45,070 bases of DNA, from the NCBI GenBank assembly GCA_902524995.1, contig CABZFJ010000007.1, positions 1 to 45,070 of the forward strand, written 5' to 3'. The notes beneath the pieces are model-generated. The model had not been told where the DNA came from, made no database searches, and saw only the letters and a program-made list of their open reading frames with translations. A program made the translations under genes and the position numbers. This DNA is from an uncultured Pelagibacteraceae bacterium (GTDB lineage Bacteria > Pseudomonadota > Alphaproteobacteria > Pelagibacterales > Pelagibacteraceae). Below are positions 1-8,941 of this stretch, piece by piece (the stretch's first letter is position 1; every line of letters begins with the position of its first letter).

Positions 1-513
1 AATTTTTTTTGATTTTTCAAAAATAAATTTTTTATTTGAAATTAGTCCACTCACTATTTGTGCTACTATAATTAGACTATGAGACAAATTTAAAGATCTA
101 AAATTTTTATTACTTGGGATTTGTAAAGTATAATCAGCATAACTAACTTCATTATTTGATAACCCAGATGCTTCAGATCCAAAAAGAAAACCAACCTTTT
201 TTTTATAATTAATCTTATTAAGATCAGTTATTGATATATGTTTAATATTTTTATTTCTAAATCTAGCAGATGTTGCAACCAATATATCCAAATTACTTAA
301 TGATGTTTCTAGACTTTCATATACTTTCGCTTTTTTTAGAATATCTTTTGCCCCTACAGATGTTGCAATAATTTTGTCATTTGGAAATGATGGTTTTGGA
401 TTAACAATAGATAGATTATTAAAATTAAAATTTTTTAAAGCTCTAGCACAAGCTCCTATATTTTCTGATAATTGAGGTTTGTGTAAAATGAAAGTTATAT
501 TTCTTAATGACAT
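1..513 (-). CDS. trmJ: TrmJ-like tRNA 2'-O-methyltransferase (SpoU/TrmH family), partial at window edge
   Basis: Only the first 171 codons are present; the 3' end lies beyond base 1. The translation starts MSLRNITFILHKPQLSENIG, which matches the N-terminus of SpoU-type methyltransferases (a knotted SPOUT fold that methylates the 2'-hydroxyl of RNA using S-adenosylmethionine). The SAM-binding knot motifs are visible: FGSEASGLSN about residues 126-135, then IPSNKNFRSLNLSHSLIIVA. TrmJ, which modifies position 32 of tRNA anticodon loops, is the closest family I recognise; other TrmH-like RNA targets cannot be excluded without the C-terminus. The ATG at 513 shares its A with the stop codon of cimA (TGATG), so it is probably translated by re-initiation after cimA and is the last visible gene of a long minus-strand run. 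Confidence 0.85.
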   Translation of the reverse strand, partial: MSLRNITFILHKPQLSENIGACARALKNFNFNNLSIVNPKPSFPNDKIIATSVGAKDILKKAKVYESLETSLSNLDILVATSARFRNKNIKHISITDLNKINYKKKVGFLFGSEASGLSNNEVSYADYTLQIPSNKNFRSLNLSHSLIIVAQIVSGLISNKKFIFEKSKKI

Positions 514-2114
514 CAGGTACTTGCGGGAGCATTATCTTTGAAAAGCTTATAATCCAAACTATCAACTAAAGCTTTAAAAGATGCATCAATAATATTTGGA
601 GAAACTCCTATTGTGAACCAATTGCCATGTTTAGAGTCTGCACTTTCAATTGAAACTCTAGTAACAGCTTCAGTTCCTGTATTTAATATTCTAACTTTAT
701 AATCAACTAATTTTAGATCTTTTAAGTATTCTGAGTATTTTTCAAGTTTATTTACATTTTTTCTAATTGCATTATCTAAAGCATTAACAGGTCCGTTGCC
801 TTTGCCTTCGCATAATATTTCATGACCATCCACTTTAAGTTTTGCTTTTGCAAATGATATTACTTCTCCAGTAGAATCTTTCTTAACAGAAACATCATAT
901 TCATTTATTGAAATATATCTTGGTATTTCCCCCATCAATCTTCTAGCTAAAAGTTCAAAAGATGCATCGGCACCATCATAACTATATCCTATGAACTCTC
1001 TATCCTTTACTTCATGAAGAAGTTTTTTAATTTTTGGATCGTCTTTTTTAATACTAATGCCAATTGCATTTAATCTGGACATTATATTAGATTGTCCTGA
1101 TTGATCAGAAACAACAATATTCCTCGAATTACCTACTTCATCAGGATCAATATGTTCATAAGTTTTCGGATTTTTTTGTACAGCTGATACATGCATTCCG
1201 CCTTTGTGTGAAAATGCAGAAGCACCTACATAAGGTAAATGTTTATTTGGTTTTCTGTTCAATATTTCATCTAATAATCTTGAACATTGAGTTAAATTTT
1301 TGATGTTTTCAGGTTTAATATTAATTTCATATCTGTCTGAAAAATCTTTTTTTAAAAAAAAAGTTGGGATCAAAGACATTAAATTTGCATTACCACATCT
1401 TTCTCCAAGTCCATTTATTGTACCTTGAACTTGTCTAACTCCTGCTTGCACAGCTACTAAACTATTAGCAACTGCATTTTCAGTATCATTGTGGGCATGA
1501 ATTCCAAGATTTTTTCCAGGTATATGCTTTGTTACTTCTTCAACAATTTTAGAAACTTCGTGAGGCAATGTTCCTCCATTTGTATCACATAATACAATCC
1601 ATCTTGCACCATTATCATATGCAGCTTTTAAACATGATATTGCATATTCAGGATTAGATTTATAACCATCAAAAAAATGCTCAGCATCAAACATAAATTC
1701 TTTACCTGAACTAACTATATGCTTTGCACTCTCGCTTATATTTTCTAAATTTTGATCGTTTGAAATACCTAAGGCCACATCAACATGAAAATCCCAACTT
1801 TTACCAAATAAACAAACTGATGAACTCTTTGAATTAATCAGAGATGACAACATGGGGTCATTTTTTACACTATGCTCTAATTTTTTGGTCATACCAAAAG
1901 CAGTAAGGTTAGCATTTTTAAAGTTCTGATCCTTATTAAAAAATTCTGTATCTGTTGGATTTGCACCTGGCCAGCCCCCTTCGATATAATCAACTCCTAG
2001 GTTATCTAAAGATTTAGCAATTTTTTCTTTTTCATTTAATGAAAAATCAACTCCTTGGGTCTGTGCCCCATCTCTAAGTGTTGTATCAAATATATAGATT
2101 TTTTCTTTACTCAT
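513..2114 (-). CDS. cimA: Citramalate synthase (CimA type)
   Basis: This 533-residue protein is a member of the HMGL-like / 2-isopropylmalate synthase family. The N-terminal TIM barrel begins with DTTLRDGAQTQG (residues 10-21), the metal and acyl-CoA site of the family, and carries the HAHNDTENAVAN metal-binding motif near residue 206 and GLGERCGNAN near 235. The C-terminal part resembles the LeuA dimer regulatory domain. The length and the sequence TQGVDFS after the active-site motif fit the CimA subgroup, which condenses pyruvate and acetyl-CoA to (R)-citramalate and so feeds isoleucine synthesis without threonine deaminase. A 2-isopropylmalate synthase role is the alternative. Its ATG overlaps the cysS stop codon by four bases (ATGA), and its stop overlaps the next start, so the three genes are probably translated from one transcript. 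Confidence 0.9.
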   Translation of the reverse strand: MSKEKIYIFDTTLRDGAQTQGVDFSLNEKEKIAKSLDNLGVDYIEGGWPGANPTDTEFFNKDQNFKNANLTAFGMTKKLEHSVKNDPMLSSLINSKSSSVCLFGKSWDFHVDVALGISNDQNLENISESAKHIVSSGKEFMFDAEHFFDGYKSNPEYAISCLKAAYDNGARWIVLCDTNGGTLPHEVSKIVEEVTKHIPGKNLGIHAHNDTENAVANSLVAVQAGVRQVQGTINGLGERCGNANLMSLIPTFFLKKDFSDRYEINIKPENIKNLTQCSRLLDEILNRKPNKHLPYVGASAFSHKGGMHVSAVQKNPKTYEHIDPDEVGNSRNIVVSDQSGQSNIMSRLNAIGISIKKDDPKIKKLLHEVKDREFIGYSYDGADASFELLARRLMGEIPRYISINEYDVSVKKDSTGEVISFAKAKLKVDGHEILCEGKGNGPVNALDNAIRKNVNKLEKYSEYLKDLKLVDYKVRILNTGTEAVTRVSIESADSKHGNWFTIGVSPNIIDASFKALVDSLDYKLFKDNAPAST

Positions 2115-3472
2115 TTAAATTTCCATGAGGTTGTACCATCTTTATCTTCAATTAAAATACCCTTATCTGAAAGATCTTTCCTAATTTTATCAGCTAATTC
2201 ATAATTTTTTTCATCTCTTGCTTTATTTCTTTCAATTATTTTTGATTTAATTTCATCTTCCGAAAGAGAAATTGTATTTTTTTTTGTTTTTAGCCACTCT
2301 TCCGAAGTATCAGTTAATAGACCTATAAAATTGCAAGCTTTTACAAAAATTGCTTTATCTTTGATGGTTCCGGCTGAAGCTTTACTGTATAAAGAATGTA
2401 AATTAGCAATATAGCCAGGAGTGTTTAAATCGTCATATAAAGGATTTAATAATTCATCTGGTAATATTGTACTTTTATGAACATCAGAATAGACTGAATA
2501 CCATTTGCTTAAAGTCTTCTCACATTCTGATATTAGTTTTTCATTCCAATCTAATCCTTGTCTATAGTGAGCACTAATTAATGCTAATCTTAAAACTTGG
2601 CCATTATATTTATTTTTAAAATCTTTTATTTTTAAAATGTTTCCCTGAGATTTGGCCATTTTTTCATTAGATAGAGTAATAAATCCATTATGAACCCAAT
2701 AATTTGCAAACGAATTTGTTTCATTTGCACATCTTGATTGAGCAATCTCGTTTTCATGATGAGGAAAAATCAAGTCTCTACCACCACCATGAATATCAAA
2801 TTCTTTCCCTAAATATCTTTTAGACATAACAGAACATTCTAAATGCCAACCTGGTCTACCTTTTCCCCAAGGAGAGTCCCATGAAGGCTCTTTATCGGAT
2901 GACGGTTTCCATAGTACAAAATCTTCAGGATTCTTTTTAATTTCTGAAATCTCTACTCGTGAACCAGCTATTAATTCATCTAATTTTTTATTGGATAGTT
3001 TTCCATAATCACTAAATTTTTTAACTTCAAAATAAACATGTTTGTCCTTTGAGTAAGCAAACTCTTTTTTCTCTAATTCTATGATCATTTCAATCATTTG
3101 TTTTATGTTTTCTGTTGCCTTTGGTTCACTATTTGGTGTTTCACATTTTAAGTACTGACAATCCTTATGAAAATTTTCAGTAATTTTTGAAGTTAAATCG
3201 TTTATAGAAATATTTTGATCATTAGATGCTTTGATTATTTTGTCATCTATGTCTGTTATATTTCTGATATATTTTACAGATGTTGATCCATATCTATTTT
3301 TTAAAATTTTATATAGAATATCAAAAACAACTAATGGTCTAGCATTACCAATATGTGGATCATCATAAACAGTAGGACCACAAACATACATGCCTATGGA
3401 TTTTTCATTTTTGGGAGTAAATTTTTCTTTCTTGCCACCAAGACTATTAGTTAAAAATATATCTTTAGCCAT
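2111..3472 (-). CDS. cysS: Cysteinyl-tRNA synthetase
   Basis: A class I aminoacyl-tRNA synthetase of 453 residues, normal for the family, that charges tRNA-Cys in the cytoplasm. The zinc and cysteine binding signature is present: Cys31 in YVCGPTVYDDPHIGNAR, which also contains the HIGH-type motif (HIGN, 40-43), then WHLECS near residue 212 and HHENE near 237. The KMSKS loop appears as KMAKSQGN near residue 270. The C-terminal region has the ARDEKNYELADKIRKDL helix typical of CysRS DALR domains. It is preceded by nadE (45 bp gap) and followed by cimA with a four-base overlap. The start is the only upstream ATG that gives the expected N-terminus. Confidence 0.97.
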   Translation of the reverse strand: MAKDIFLTNSLGGKKEKFTPKNEKSIGMYVCGPTVYDDPHIGNARPLVVFDILYKILKNRYGSTSVKYIRNITDIDDKIIKASNDQNISINDLTSKITENFHKDCQYLKCETPNSEPKATENIKQMIEMIIELEKKEFAYSKDKHVYFEVKKFSDYGKLSNKKLDELIAGSRVEISEIKKNPEDFVLWKPSSDKEPSWDSPWGKGRPGWHLECSVMSKRYLGKEFDIHGGGRDLIFPHHENEIAQSRCANETNSFANYWVHNGFITLSNEKMAKSQGNILKIKDFKNKYNGQVLRLALISAHYRQGLDWNEKLISECEKTLSKWYSVYSDVHKSTILPDELLNPLYDDLNTPGYIANLHSLYSKASAGTIKDKAIFVKACNFIGLLTDTSEEWLKTKKNTISLSEDEIKSKIIERNKARDEKNYELADKIRKDLSDKGILIEDKDGTTSWKFK

Positions 3473-3517
3473 ACAACTAGGAATATACTTAAATTTTAGA
3501 TTTGTGAATCTATTTGA

Positions 3518-4255
3518 TTAATCAGGAATTTTGCATACTGGAATAGGTTCCATTTTATGCAAATTTACACTGCGAATTGAATTATATTTATCTCGATTTA
3601 CAGATTTTTCATTATCCATCGCTTCTTCTAATTCTTTATATGACAAACCAAGCTGTCCCTCATCAGTACGACCATCATCCCATAAACCATCTGTAGGAGG
3701 AGCATCAATAATCTCTTTTAATATTCCAAGTTCTTTACCAAGTTCCCATACCTCAGTTTTATTACAATCTGCTATTGGAGAAATATCTACTCCACCATCA
3801 CCGTATTTTGTATAAAAACCAACTCCAAAATCTTCTACTTTATTTCCTGTTCCAACAACTATTCCATTATTCGCGGCAGCTACTTGATAAAGCGTTGTCA
3901 TTCTTAATCTTGCTCTAGAGTTTGCCATCCCGTGTTCACTACCAAAATTATTTAGTGTTCCTTCGAATGTTTTGAATAAACTATCTAATTCTAATGTGTA
4001 TCCTTCTACATTGCTAAAATTCTTCTTTAACCATTCTTGATGTGACAAACTTAGATCATGTTGTACAGACTTTTGTTTAATAGGCATTGATAAAACAATT
4101 GTTTTTAAACCAGTCATTGCACTTAATGTACTTGAGACAGAAGAGTCTATTCCACCCGATATACCAATCACTAAAGATTGAGCTTTTTTTGGCATAGAAT
4201 TCACATAATCTGAAATCCAGTTTTTAATGTGATTCACTTTATCTTTAGGTGTCAT
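3518..4255 (-). CDS. nadE: NH3-dependent NAD+ synthetase
   Basis: The protein (245 residues) catalyses the ATP-dependent amidation of deamido-NAD to NAD, the last step of NAD synthesis. The N-type ATP pyrophosphatase P-loop SGGIDSS is at residues 33-39, and the motifs GTGNKVEDFGVGFYTKYGDG and DISPIADCNKTEVWELG follow, as expected for NadE. There is no glutaminase (nitrilase) domain, so the enzyme would use free ammonia or an ammonia donor in trans. The length fits the short NadE class. It sits between the DAHP synthase gene (37 bp upstream) and cysS (45 bp downstream) on the same strand. Confidence 0.95.
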   Translation of the reverse strand: MTPKDKVNHIKNWISDYVNSMPKKAQSLVIGISGGIDSSVSSTLSAMTGLKTIVLSMPIKQKSVQHDLSLSHQEWLKKNFSNVEGYTLELDSLFKTFEGTLNNFGSEHGMANSRARLRMTTLYQVAAANNGIVVGTGNKVEDFGVGFYTKYGDGGVDISPIADCNKTEVWELGKELGILKEIIDAPPTDGLWDDGRTDEGQLGLSYKELEEAMDNEKSVNRDKYNSIRSVNLHKMEPIPVCKIPD

Positions 4256-4292
4256 AAATTAAATATAAGAAAAAAAAATTATTTTTAAACTG

Positions 4293-5672
4293 TTAAGATG
4301 CCGCTTTAATTGCAGTTTTAGAATACAAACTATTCTTTTTTATCTCATCTGAAATTAAAAACGCTAATTCTATAGCTTGATCAGAGTTCAATCTTGGATC
4401 GCAGTGCGTATGATATCTGCTTGATAAATCTGCATCTGATATTTTTTTTGCTCCACCAGTACACTCTGTCACATCTTGTCCTGTCATTTCAACATGAAGA
4501 CCTCCTGCATAGGAACCTTCAGCTTGATGAACTGCAAATACATTTTTAACTTCGCTTACAACATCATTAAACGGTCTCGTTTTAAAACCAGTAGTTGATT
4601 TAATTGTATTGCCATGCATTGGATCACATGACCAAACAACATTTAAACCTTCTTTTTTAATTCCTCTAATTAATTTTGGTAAGAATTTTTCAACGTTTTG
4701 ATGACCAAATCTTGAGATTAAAGTTATTTTTCCTTTTTCATTTTTAGGATTTATAACTTCACATATTTTTGCAATCTCATCAGGTTTTGAAGTTGGACCA
4801 CATTTGACGCCAATTGGATTTTCTATTCCTTTACAAAACTCAACATGTCCTCCATCTAATTGTCTTGTTCTATCCCCTATCCAAACAAAGTGAGCTGAAG
4901 TATCATGATATTCACCTGTAGTTGAGTCTACTCTAGTCATACTTTCCTCAAAAGGTAAGTGTAAGGCTTCATGAGAAGTCCAAAAGTTAACTGTGTATAA
5001 TCTATTATTAAAATCGGATGTAATTCCACAAGCATCCATAAATGCTAATGCATCTGCAATTTTATCTTCTAACTCTTTAAATTTCTTAGCTTGCGGACTT
5101 TTCTTAATATAATCTAAATTCCATAAGTGAACCTTGTTTAGGTCAGCAAAACCACCTTTTGAAAATGCTCTTAAAAGGTTTAAAGTTGAAGCAGATTGGG
5201 AGTAAGCCTTAAACATTCTTTTTGGATCAGGTCTTCTAGCTTTTTCATTAAAATCTATTGCATTTATATTATCTCCCAAATAACTTGGTAATTCTTTATC
5301 TCCTTGTTTTTCAGTTGGAGCGCTTCTTGGTTTTGAAAATTGTCCAGCAATTCTTCCAAGTTTTACAATAGGTAAAGATGCTGAGTAAGTCATCACTAAA
5401 GCCATTTGAAGAATAACTTTAAAAGTATCTCTTATATTGTCAGGATGAAATTCTGCAAAACTTTCAGCACAATCGCCACCTTGTAATAGAAATGCCTTTC
5501 CATCATTGACCATCGCCAACTGATCTTTCAAATGTCTTGTCTCACCTGCAAATACTAGTGGGGGAAAAGTTTTTAATTTATTTAAAACTATCTCCAATTC
5601 CTTTTCATCTTCATATTGAGGAATATGTTTGACGGGATATTTTCTCCAACTATTTATTTTCCAATTTTTCAT
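4293..5672 (-). CDS. Class II 3-deoxy-7-phosphoheptulonate (DAHP) synthase
   Basis: A 459-residue class II (plant/actinobacterial type) DAHP synthase that condenses phosphoenolpyruvate and erythrose-4-phosphate, the entry step of the shikimate pathway. Family landmarks are FPPLVFAGE, LLQGGDCAESFAEF (metal-binding Cys and PEP site, about residues 63-76), GRIAGQFSKPRS (about 126-137), HFVWIGDRTRQLDGGHVEF and VVWSCDPMHGNT. It is unrelated in sequence to the E. coli AroF/G/H class I enzymes. I see no fused chorismate mutase and little extra N-terminal sequence, so the inhibitory domain seen in the longer mycobacterial type is probably reduced. It lies between glmS (34 bp) and nadE (37 bp) in a co-directional run. 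The symbol is left blank because class II genes are named inconsistently. Confidence 0.95.
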   Translation of the reverse strand: MKNWKINSWRKYPVKHIPQYEDEKELEIVLNKLKTFPPLVFAGETRHLKDQLAMVNDGKAFLLQGGDCAESFAEFHPDNIRDTFKVILQMALVMTYSASLPIVKLGRIAGQFSKPRSAPTEKQGDKELPSYLGDNINAIDFNEKARRPDPKRMFKAYSQSASTLNLLRAFSKGGFADLNKVHLWNLDYIKKSPQAKKFKELEDKIADALAFMDACGITSDFNNRLYTVNFWTSHEALHLPFEESMTRVDSTTGEYHDTSAHFVWIGDRTRQLDGGHVEFCKGIENPIGVKCGPTSKPDEIAKICEVINPKNEKGKITLISRFGHQNVEKFLPKLIRGIKKEGLNVVWSCDPMHGNTIKSTTGFKTRPFNDVVSEVKNVFAVHQAEGSYAGGLHVEMTGQDVTECTGGAKKISDADLSSRYHTHCDPRLNSDQAIELAFLISDEIKKNSLYSKTAIKAAS

Positions 5673-5706
5673 TTCAACTCAGAATTGTTTTAACAGACTT
5701 TATTAT

Positions 5707-7527
5707 TTATTCAACAGTGACAGATTTAGCTAGGTTTCTTGGTTTATCTATATCGTATCCTTTATCTAATGCAGAGTAATAAGCTAATTTTTGCAAAGGT
5801 ATAGAGGTCAAAAAAGGAATGAGTTCATCAGATATGGCATCAACTTCTATTTGCTCCCAAATATTTTCTGAATAAATTTCATCAGTACTTTTGTTTGTTA
5901 TTAGTAAAACTTTTGCACCTCTAGATATAACTTCTTGCATATTTGAAATAGTTTTTTTGTAATATTCATCTCTTGGAGCGATTACCACTACTGGCATACC
6001 TTCTTCTATGAGAGCAAGAGGTCCATGTTTCATTTCCCCTGCTGGATAACCTTCAGCATGCACGTATGCGAGTTCTTTTAGTTTTAAAGCACCTTCGAGT
6101 GCAATTGGATATGAATAACCTCTACCCAAAAACATTGATCCTTTAGAATTAGCAAAATCTTTTCCAAGTGTTTGAATTTTATCTTCAATATTAAGAGTAT
6201 TTTTTGCATATTTAGATAAAGACATTAAAGATTTTATCTTTTTTTGGTAATCCTTTTTGTTAATTGATTTTTGTTCATAAGAAAGCTTAGTGCACAATAA
6301 ATAAAGTACTAACATTTGTCCTAAAAAAGCCTTTGTCGATGCAACACCAACTTCTGGGCCACAATGAATAGGTAAAACTAGATCTGCATCTCTTGCAATT
6401 GAACTTTCAACAACATTTACTACTGCACAAGTTTTAACATTATTTTTTTTGCACAAATCTAATGCAGCAAATGTATCTGCGGTTTCTCCTGATTGAGAAA
6501 CAAACACATAAAGACAATCTTTTTTAAATTTAATTTTTCGATATCTAAACTCAGAAGCTATATCAACACTCACATCTAAACTGGTATTTTGCTCAAACCA
6601 ATACTTAGCAACAAGACATGAGTGATATGCTGTTCCACATCCGATTAAAACCACTGATGAAATTTCATTGATTTTCCAAGGAAAATTATAAATATTTATC
6701 TCTTTATTATGTTTATCGATATACTCATTGATACAATTCTTTAAAGTGATTGGCTGCTCGTCTATTTCTTTGGCCATATAATATTTGTAATCTCCTTTTT
6801 CATAATTTTGATCATCTTTAGAAAGATTTAAAATTTTTTTATTAACTTTGGTTCCACTGGCATCAAAAAATTCAACTTGATCCTTTTTTAAAATACAAAA
6901 CTCTCCATCATTTAAATATGAAATTTTATTAGTCATTGACTTTAATGCATAAGAATCTGAACCAAGATAGTGTTCGTTTGGTCCGTAACCAACTGCAAGT
7001 GGTGAACCTCTTCTTGCACCAACTATTAAGTCTGGTTGGTCTTTGAATATTATTCCTAATGCAAAACTACCATGTAATTTTTTTAAAACTTTTATAATTG
7101 TATTTTTGAGATTATTTTTTTTTAAATAATCAGTTACCAAATGTACTATTACTTCTGTATCTGTTTGGGATTTAAACTTATAGCCTTTATTTTCTAATAA
7201 TTTTTTAAGAATAGTTGAATTTTCAATTATGCCATTGTGAACTACAGATACATCTTCTGATGAATGAGGGTGTGCATTTATTGAACTAGGTTTTCCATGT
7301 GTGGCCCATCTAACGTGTCCAATACCTATAGAACCTGATATTTTTGTTTGTATAATGTTTTTCTCTAAAGCGTCTACTCTGCCTTCACACTTTACTTCAT
7401 TTATATTTCCTTTTGAAAGAGTTGCTATACCTGCGGAGTCGTATCCTCTATACTCAAGTTTTTTTAATGAACTTATAATTCTAGGTGTAACTTCTTTAGA
7501 GCTGGTAATTCCAACTATTCCACACAT
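5707..7527 (-). CDS. glmS: Glutamine-fructose-6-phosphate aminotransferase (isomerizing)
   Basis: GlmS makes glucosamine-6-phosphate from fructose-6-phosphate and glutamine, the first step toward UDP-GlcNAc for peptidoglycan and lipopolysaccharide. At 606 residues it is full length. The N-terminal nucleophile is Cys2 in MCGIVGI, with HVRWATHGKPS near residue 73 in the glutaminase domain. Two SIS isomerase domains follow, with GCGTAYHSC near 297, SQSGETADTFAAL near 345 and the C-terminal AKSVTVE tail that closes the active site. A strong Shine-Dalgarno sequence (AAGGAG, 7538-7543 on the minus strand) lies inside the last codons of the preceding glmU gene, ten bases before the ATG, so translation of the two genes is probably linked. 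I see no glmS ribozyme-like element; the leader is only six bases. Confidence 0.97.
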   Translation of the reverse strand: MCGIVGITSSKEVTPRIISSLKKLEYRGYDSAGIATLSKGNINEVKCEGRVDALEKNIIQTKISGSIGIGHVRWATHGKPSSINAHPHSSEDVSVVHNGIIENSTILKKLLENKGYKFKSQTDTEVIVHLVTDYLKKNNLKNTIIKVLKKLHGSFALGIIFKDQPDLIVGARRGSPLAVGYGPNEHYLGSDSYALKSMTNKISYLNDGEFCILKKDQVEFFDASGTKVNKKILNLSKDDQNYEKGDYKYYMAKEIDEQPITLKNCINEYIDKHNKEINIYNFPWKINEISSVVLIGCGTAYHSCLVAKYWFEQNTSLDVSVDIASEFRYRKIKFKKDCLYVFVSQSGETADTFAALDLCKKNNVKTCAVVNVVESSIARDADLVLPIHCGPEVGVASTKAFLGQMLVLYLLCTKLSYEQKSINKKDYQKKIKSLMSLSKYAKNTLNIEDKIQTLGKDFANSKGSMFLGRGYSYPIALEGALKLKELAYVHAEGYPAGEMKHGPLALIEEGMPVVVIAPRDEYYKKTISNMQEVISRGAKVLLITNKSTDEIYSENIWEQIEVDAISDELIPFLTSIPLQKLAYYSALDKGYDIDKPRNLAKSVTVE

Positions 7528-7533
7528 TACTTT

Positions 7534-8142
7534 TTATCTCCTTCTGTAATTTTTTTTTTCTTGTTGCTTTGGTCTTGTTAGTGCTAGTGACCCTTTGGAC
7601 ACATTTTTTGTAATTACTGACCCAGCACCTATAACACTTTTCTCATTCAAAGTGACTGGTGCTACTAAAGATGTATTTGAACCTACAAATACTTTATCCT
7701 TAATATTTGTTTTACTTTTTTTTCTTCCATCATAATTACAAGTTATTGTCCCAGCTCCAATATTAACATTACTTCCTACATAAGCATCACCAATATATGA
7801 TAAATGATTAACTTTAGAATTTTTATTTATTGTAGTTTTTTTTACCTCAACAAAATTTCCAATTTTTGATCCAGATTTTATTTTTGTTCCAGGTCTTAAA
7901 CGGGCGTATGGACCTACACTCACATTATTATCTATTTTAACACCCTCAAGATGAGAGAAAGATAAAATTTTTACATTATTTCCTATTTGAACTTTATCTG
8001 CTAACACAACATAAGGTTCAATCTCGACATTCTTTCCTATTTTAGTATCTTTAGAGAAAAAAACTGTATCAGGTCCCTTCATTTTGACACCTTTTTTTAA
8101 AAATTTATCTCTAAGTTTATTTTGTAAGTTTTGACTATTCAT
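7534..8142 (-). CDS. glmU: GlmU-type glucosamine-1-phosphate acetyltransferase domain, without uridyltransferase half
   Basis: The 202-residue product is a left-handed beta-helix built of hexapeptide repeats that aligns with only the C-terminal half of GlmU. It starts with the helix that joins the two domains in the bifunctional enzyme, then has [35 protein letters not shown] (with the expected catalytic histidine) and [13 protein letters not shown]. It should acetylate glucosamine-1-phosphate using acetyl-CoA. The N-terminal pyrophosphorylase domain (LSAGxGTRM motif) is absent, and an in-frame stop sits about 24 bases upstream of the ATG, so this is not a misplaced start. The UTP-dependent step must be encoded elsewhere. 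It is the first gene of the minus-strand run and is followed after six bases by glmS. Confidence 0.88.
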   Translation of the reverse strand: MNSQNLQNKLRDKFLKKGVKMKGPDTVFFSKDTKIGKNVEIEPYVVLADKVQIGNNVKILSFSHLEGVKIDNNVSVGPYARLRPGTKIKSGSKIGNFVEVKKTTINKNSKVNHLSYIGDAYVGSNVNIGAGTITCNYDGRKKSKTNIKDKVFVGSNTSLVAPVTLNEKSVIGAGSVITKNVSKGSLALTRPKQQEKKNYRRR

Positions 8143-8214
8143 TAGATAGTTGTATATAACTGGGTTTTAAATTAATTAATTCACAATTTATTTCTTATTA
8201 ATACTTTTTAAATT

Positions 8215-8901
8215 ATGCAAAAATTCACAGTTCTTTTTGATTTAGATGGAACTTTAATTGATACTGCTCCTGATCTAATGAATGCTCACAATCACGTAAT
8301 GCAAAAATTCGGTTATGAGACTAAATCAACTAATGAAATAAGAAACTTGGTTGGAAAAGGTGCAGCATCTATGATTGGTAGATCTTTATGGAATCAAGCA
8401 AGAAAAGAATTAAAAAAAATTGACGATGAAAAAATAAAATCTAAAATGGTTGATGAATTTATAGATTATTATGGAAAAAATATTGCTGTTGAAAGCAAAC
8501 TTCTTCCAGGTGTTTTAGAATTTCTTAAATGGTGTAAAGAAAATAATATTTCGATGGCTGTTTGCACTAATAAAACTGAGCATCTAGCTGTAGATCTTTT
8601 AAAACAAATAAATGTTTACGATTATTTTGAATACGTAGCTGGATATAACACATTTGACTATTGTAAACCAGATCCAAGGCACCTAACAAATGTAATTGAA
8701 ATTATTCAAGGTAAATTAAAGAAATCATTAATGATTGGAGATAGTGAAACTGATTCTGAATCTGCAAAAGCTGCGGGATTACCATTTATATTAGTTGAAG
8801 ATGGATATACTGATAAAACTACGACTGAGATATATCATAATCATTTGATAAAAGATTTTCATGGTATTGAGCAAATAATTAATAAATACCTTATTAATTA
8901 G
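8215..8901 (+). CDS. gph: Phosphoglycolate phosphatase (HAD family)
   Basis: A 228-residue haloacid dehalogenase-like hydrolase. Motif I is DLDGTLIDTAPDL with the nucleophile Asp9 and acid/base Asp11; motif II is VCTNKT near residue 121; motif IV is GDSETDSESAKAAG near 176. The DTAPDL sequence after motif I and the cap domain length are those of Gph, which removes 2-phosphoglycolate. Other small sugar phosphates are possible substrates, as this subfamily is often promiscuous. The gene diverges from glmU with 72 bp between the two start codons, so that gap must hold both promoters. Forty bases separate it from prpD downstream. Confidence 0.85.
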   Translation: MQKFTVLFDLDGTLIDTAPDLMNAHNHVMQKFGYETKSTNEIRNLVGKGAASMIGRSLWNQARKELKKIDDEKIKSKMVDEFIDYYGKNIAVESKLLPGVLEFLKWCKENNISMAVCTNKTEHLAVDLLKQINVYDYFEYVAGYNTFDYCKPDPRHLTNVIEIIQGKLKKSLMIGDSETDSESAKAAGLPFILVEDGYTDKTTTEIYHNHLIKDFHGIEQIINKYLIN

Positions 8902-8941
8902 TATTGATTAAATCTTAATCAGGGAGTATTAAATTTTCTCA

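Noticed and set aside
3490..3520. Hairpin AGATT/AATCT between cysS and nadE as a terminator
   Set aside because: Five A/T-rich base pairs with no U-tract on the transcribed strand, in the middle of a probable operon; not above chance in this composition.
5679..5706. A glmS ribozyme or other riboswitch near glmS
   Set aside because: The gene starts six bases after glmU, leaving no space for a ribozyme, and the 34-bp downstream gap shows no structure.
8903..8925. GATTAA-ATC-TTAATC inverted repeat between gph and prpD
   Set aside because: Weak AT-rich stem with a three-base loop and no U-tract; likely chance.
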